This document shows, piece by piece, positions 13,408-15,174 of a stretch of DNA of 15,174 nucleotides; the stretch's first letter is position 1, and the number at the start of each line of letters is the position of its first letter. Below the pieces are notes generated by a model that was given only the letters and a program-made list of their open reading frames with translations, was not told the origin of the DNA and did not search any database. Position numbers and translations under genes: made by a program. Source of the DNA: an uncultured Lachnospiraceae bacterium (GTDB lineage: Bacteria > Bacillota > Clostridia > Lachnospirales > Lachnospiraceae); NCBI GenBank assembly GCA_910586275.1, contig CAJUIM010000092.1, positions 1 through 15,174 of the forward strand, read 5' to 3'.

Positions 13408-14100
13408 ATGGGCAATGCAGCGGCAATATTTGATAAACAGAGAAAAGAGGTAGTGAAAAATAAGGAAATATTGATTCAGTTTGTCATGTTCCCGGTATTG
13501 GCATTTATTATGGAACATGCGGTAAAGGTTCCGGGTCTGCCGGAGCATTATTTTGTGCGGCTATTTGCTTCCATGTATATCGGGATGGCTCCGCTGACGG
13601 TGATGGCGGCTGTCATTTCGGAGGAAAAGGAGAAAAATACCCTTCGGGTACTGATGTTTTCCGGTGTACGGCCGGCAGAATATTTGCTGGGAACAGGGGG
13701 CTGCGTCTGGATGATCTGTATGGCAGGGGCATTTGCCCTTTGCCTGACAGGGCAATACAGGGGCATGGCAATGGCAGGCTTTATGGCGGCAATGGGCATG
13801 GGAATACTTACCGCTATGATGATCGGCGCAGTGATAGGAATGATCAGCAGGAATCAGATGATGGCGACTTCCATAGGGGTTCCGGTTATGCTGTTATTTG
13901 CATTTCTGCCTATGTTGGCACAGTTTAACGAAAAGGTAAAGCTGGTGGCTGCATTTACTTATTCCGGTCAGGTCGGTAATTTATTGGCACAGACGGGAAG
14001 CGGCATGGAAGTTTGGAAAAGCATGGCGGTTATTTCCGCAAACATGGCGGCGGCAGTGTTTTTGTTCGGCATGGCATACCGGAAGGGCTGGCCGGGGTAA
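13408..14100 (+). CDS. ABC-2 type transporter permease
   Basis: A 230-residue membrane subunit with about six hydrophobic segments at 22-38, 48-72, 92-114, 120-145, 153-172 and 205-225. The motif ISEEKEKNTLRVLMFSGVRPAEYL (70-93) after the second segment is the standard coupling region of ABC-2 exporters. I chose ATG 13408 because AAGGAG lies eight bases upstream and the protein then begins at the conserved cytosolic helix; an in-frame ATG at 13363 overlaps the ATPase gene and has no good site. It should assemble with the ATPase as a dimer-of-dimers exporter. It is Met- and Ala-rich. It is the last gene of the LytTR operon, with a small hairpin right after the stop. Confidence 0.9.
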   Translation: MGNAAAIFDKQRKEVVKNKEILIQFVMFPVLAFIMEHAVKVPGLPEHYFVRLFASMYIGMAPLTVMAAVISEEKEKNTLRVLMFSGVRPAEYLLGTGGCVWMICMAGAFALCLTGQYRGMAMAGFMAAMGMGILTAMMIGAVIGMISRNQMMATSIGVPVMLLFAFLPMLAQFNEKVKLVAAFTYSGQVGNLLAQTGSGMEVWKSMAVISANMAAAVFLFGMAYRKGWPG

Positions 14101-14103
14101 CTG

Positions 14104-14120
14104 CCCATGGTGAACATGGG
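14104..14120 (+). terminator. Hairpin directly after the permease stop
   Basis: CCCATG (14104-14109), loop GTGAA, CATGGG (14115-14120), with CTG/CAG outside it. There is no T-run, so this may only weakly terminate or stabilise the operon mRNA. Confidence 0.3.
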
Positions 14121-14260
14121 GACAGTGGATGCAGTCCGGCAAGAGATCCGGTGTGCCTGTACTGCCGTTTCCGTTAAGGAGTCCATACGGTCCGGCGGCA
14201 AAGCCGAACATTGATTTCCGGGAGATAAAACGGAAAAGGGATGCTGGCGGGGAGAAAATT

Positions 14261-14269
14261 TGTTATAAT
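14261..14269 (+). promoter_or_regulatory. Extended -10 promoter of the flavoprotein gene
   Basis: TGT followed by a perfect TATAAT (14264-14269). No good -35 is present at 16-18 bp, so activity would depend on the extended -10. The predicted leader to ATG 14472 is about 195 bases, unusually long for this window. Confidence 0.5.
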
Positions 14270-14372
14270 AGGGACGTGGCGGTATTTTGGCAATGAGCCG
14301 GGCAAGGCAGGAAACGGCATGGGCGGTAAAAAAGATTTCTTTTGCGCCATATGCAATGTTAACTCTTAACGG

Positions 14373-14396
14373 TTCCCTACATATCTTATGAGGGAA
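14373..14396 (+). promoter_or_regulatory. Leader hairpin, possible attenuator
   Basis: TTCCCT (14373-14378) pairs with AGGGAA (14391-14396); after a bulged A the inner arms CATA (14380-14383) and TATG (14387-14390) close on a TCT loop. GGGTTTT follows. It resembles a short intrinsic terminator within the flavoprotein leader, but the T-run has only four bases. Confidence 0.35.
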
Positions 14397-14471
14397 GGGT
14401 TTTATGCCCTGCCAGGAGATGAAAAAATTGGTGTCGGTATATGCCGGAACCGGAATAGGAGAGGATGTAAA

Positions 14472-15089
14472 ATGAAAGTTTTGTTGGTAAACGGAAGTCC
14501 CCATGCAAATGGGAACACTTATATTGCGCTTCATGAAATGGAGAAGATTTTTGTGCAGGAGGGTATTGAGACGGAGATTCTACATATCGGGAACAAAGAT
14601 ATCCGGGGATGCATCGGCTGCCGTTCGTGTAAGGAAAAAGGAAAGTGCGTATTTGACGATATGGTGAATGAGGCCGCGCCGAAGTTTGAAGCGTGTGACG
14701 GATTGGTGGTGGGCAGCCCGGTTTACTATGCTTCGGCAAATGCGACTTTGATGGCATTTCTGACCCGGCTGTTTTTCAGTGCTCCGTTTGACAAAACAAT
14801 GAAAGTGGGAGCCGGGGTGGTGGCTGCCCGCAGGGGCGGCCTGTCTTCTGCCTTTGACGAATTGAATAAGTTCTTTACCATCTGCGGTATGCCGGTGGCA
14901 TCCGGGCAATATTGGAACAGTATCCACGGCGCAGCGCCTGGCGAGGCGGGGCAGGATGAGGAAGGGCTGCAGATTATGCGGACTTTGGCGAGGAATATGA
15001 CATTTCTTATGAAGAGCATTGCTCTTGGAAAAGAAGCGTATGGGATTCCCGAAAAAGAGCCGGTGCGGCAGATGAACTTCATACGTTAG
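14472..15089 (+). CDS. FMN-binding iron-sulfur flavoprotein-like NAD(P)H reductase
   Basis: A 205-residue flavodoxin-fold protein. The FMN phosphate loop is VNGSPHANGNT (7-17), and VVGSPVYYASANATLMAFLTR (79-99) is the second flavin-contact region. Between them lies a compact cysteine cluster CIGCRSCKEKGKC (47-59), spacing C-x2-C-x2-C-x5-C, then VFDDM. That spacing is the 4Fe-4S motif of archaeal iron-sulfur flavoprotein; many clostridial relatives with the same motif are annotated only as flavodoxin family or NADPH-dependent FMN reductase. It may pass electrons to an unknown acceptor or detoxify quinones or oxygen species. The start is fixed by GGAGAGGA at 14458-14465; an in-frame ATG at 14388 lies inside the leader hairpin. 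The gene stands alone. Confidence 0.87.
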   Translation: MKVLLVNGSPHANGNTYIALHEMEKIFVQEGIETEILHIGNKDIRGCIGCRSCKEKGKCVFDDMVNEAAPKFEACDGLVVGSPVYYASANATLMAFLTRLFFSAPFDKTMKVGAGVVAARRGGLSSAFDELNKFFTICGMPVASGQYWNSIHGAAPGEAGQDEEGLQIMRTLARNMTFLMKSIALGKEAYGIPEKEPVRQMNFIR

Positions 15090-15174
15090 AGCGTGTTTGA
15101 GGATTGCTTTCTGGCAGATGCGGACGCACGGGAGGGATTTTTTTGCGGAACGGCGGCAGCGGGAGCATCTGTCC
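15089..15174. repeat. Left part of a probable palindromic intergenic repeat
   Basis: Starting at the flavoprotein stop, GAGCGTGTTTGA (15089-15100) matches GAGCGTGTCCGA at 11291-11302. Further on, CAGATGC (15115-15121) has its inverse GCATCTG at 15165-15171, flanked by compatible bases, with a TTTTTTT run (15138-15144) between. The window ends inside the second arm, so the element looks truncated by the edge. The structure could also serve as a terminator. Confidence 0.35.

Larger units (their letters stand above)
14101..14471. other. Intergenic region before the flavoprotein gene
   Basis: No supported gene. It contains the hairpin after the permease, an extended -10 promoter (14261-14269) and then a leader of nearly 200 bases with two foldable parts: GGCG (14325-14328)/CGCC (14345-14348) enclosing A- and T-runs, and the hairpin at 14373-14396. 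No known riboswitch consensus is recognised. Confidence 0.4.

Noticed and set aside
14276..14471. FMN or other known riboswitch in the leader of the flavoprotein gene
   Set aside because: I looked for the conserved RFN core and for cyclic-di-GMP, tetrahydrofolate and glycine riboswitch signatures and found none; only generic hairpins are present.
1..15174. CRISPR arrays, tRNA, rRNA, transposase genes or prophage
   Set aside because: No regularly spaced repeats, no cloverleaf-like or ribosomal sequence, and no transposase, integrase or phage structural protein were seen.

Overview
The window looks like chromosomal DNA from an anaerobic, endospore-forming clostridium, most likely Lachnospiraceae. 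The reasons are inference from content: moderate GC with AT-rich intergenic gaps, strong GGAGG-type ribosome binding sites, sigma-A promoters that nearly all carry an extended -10 TGn, the two subunits of the spore dipicolinate synthase, a CotH/VTC/DUF4956 cassette, a phosphofructokinase with pyrophosphate-type residues, and a LytTR/DUF3021/ABC module. Only one convincing gene lies on the minus strand.

Layout. (1) 98-346, minus: a small XRE-type DNA-binding protein, with a Cys-rich open frame lacking a start codon directly upstream (333-470). (2) 596-804: an AT-rich control region with two 19-bp dyads of form TGACA-N9-TGTCA, centred exactly 52 bp apart; the second overlaps the TTGACA -35 box of the next operon. 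(3) 805-4611: an operon of a membrane-anchored CotH-kinase-like protein with lamin-tail, chitobiase-C-like and InlB-repeat-like domains, a VTC-type polyphosphate polymerase domain protein, and a DUF4956 membrane protein. (4) 4654-4760: a strong promoter followed at once by three tight hairpins, the last terminator-like; I read this as an undescribed small RNA of about 72 nt with a UUCCCC loop. (5) 4968-6041: a lipoprotein with an acidic linker, an SH3b domain and an SGNH hydrolase domain. (6) 6228-7457: a phosphofructokinase closed by a clear terminator. (7) 7689-11203: dpaA, dpaB and asnB, probably cotranscribed. (8) 11442-14100: a LytTR regulator (TTG start), a DUF3021 membrane protein, an ABC ATPase and an ABC-2 permease, tightly packed behind one promoter. 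(9) 14472-15089: an FMN flavoprotein with a compact four-cysteine motif. (10) 15089-15174: the left part of a probable palindromic intergenic repeat cut by the window edge.

How the genes fit together. CotH, VTC and DUF4956 probably form one envelope system in which phosphoryl or nucleotide chemistry modifies or builds a surface polymer; this is inferred from families and co-location, and the substrate is unknown. DpaA and DpaB make dipicolinic acid for the spore core. LytTR plus DUF3021 resembles the regulator/membrane-inhibitor pairs of streptococcal LytTR systems and is expected to control its own exporter. The most unusual signals are the twin operator and the three-hairpin RNA, neither of which encodes protein.
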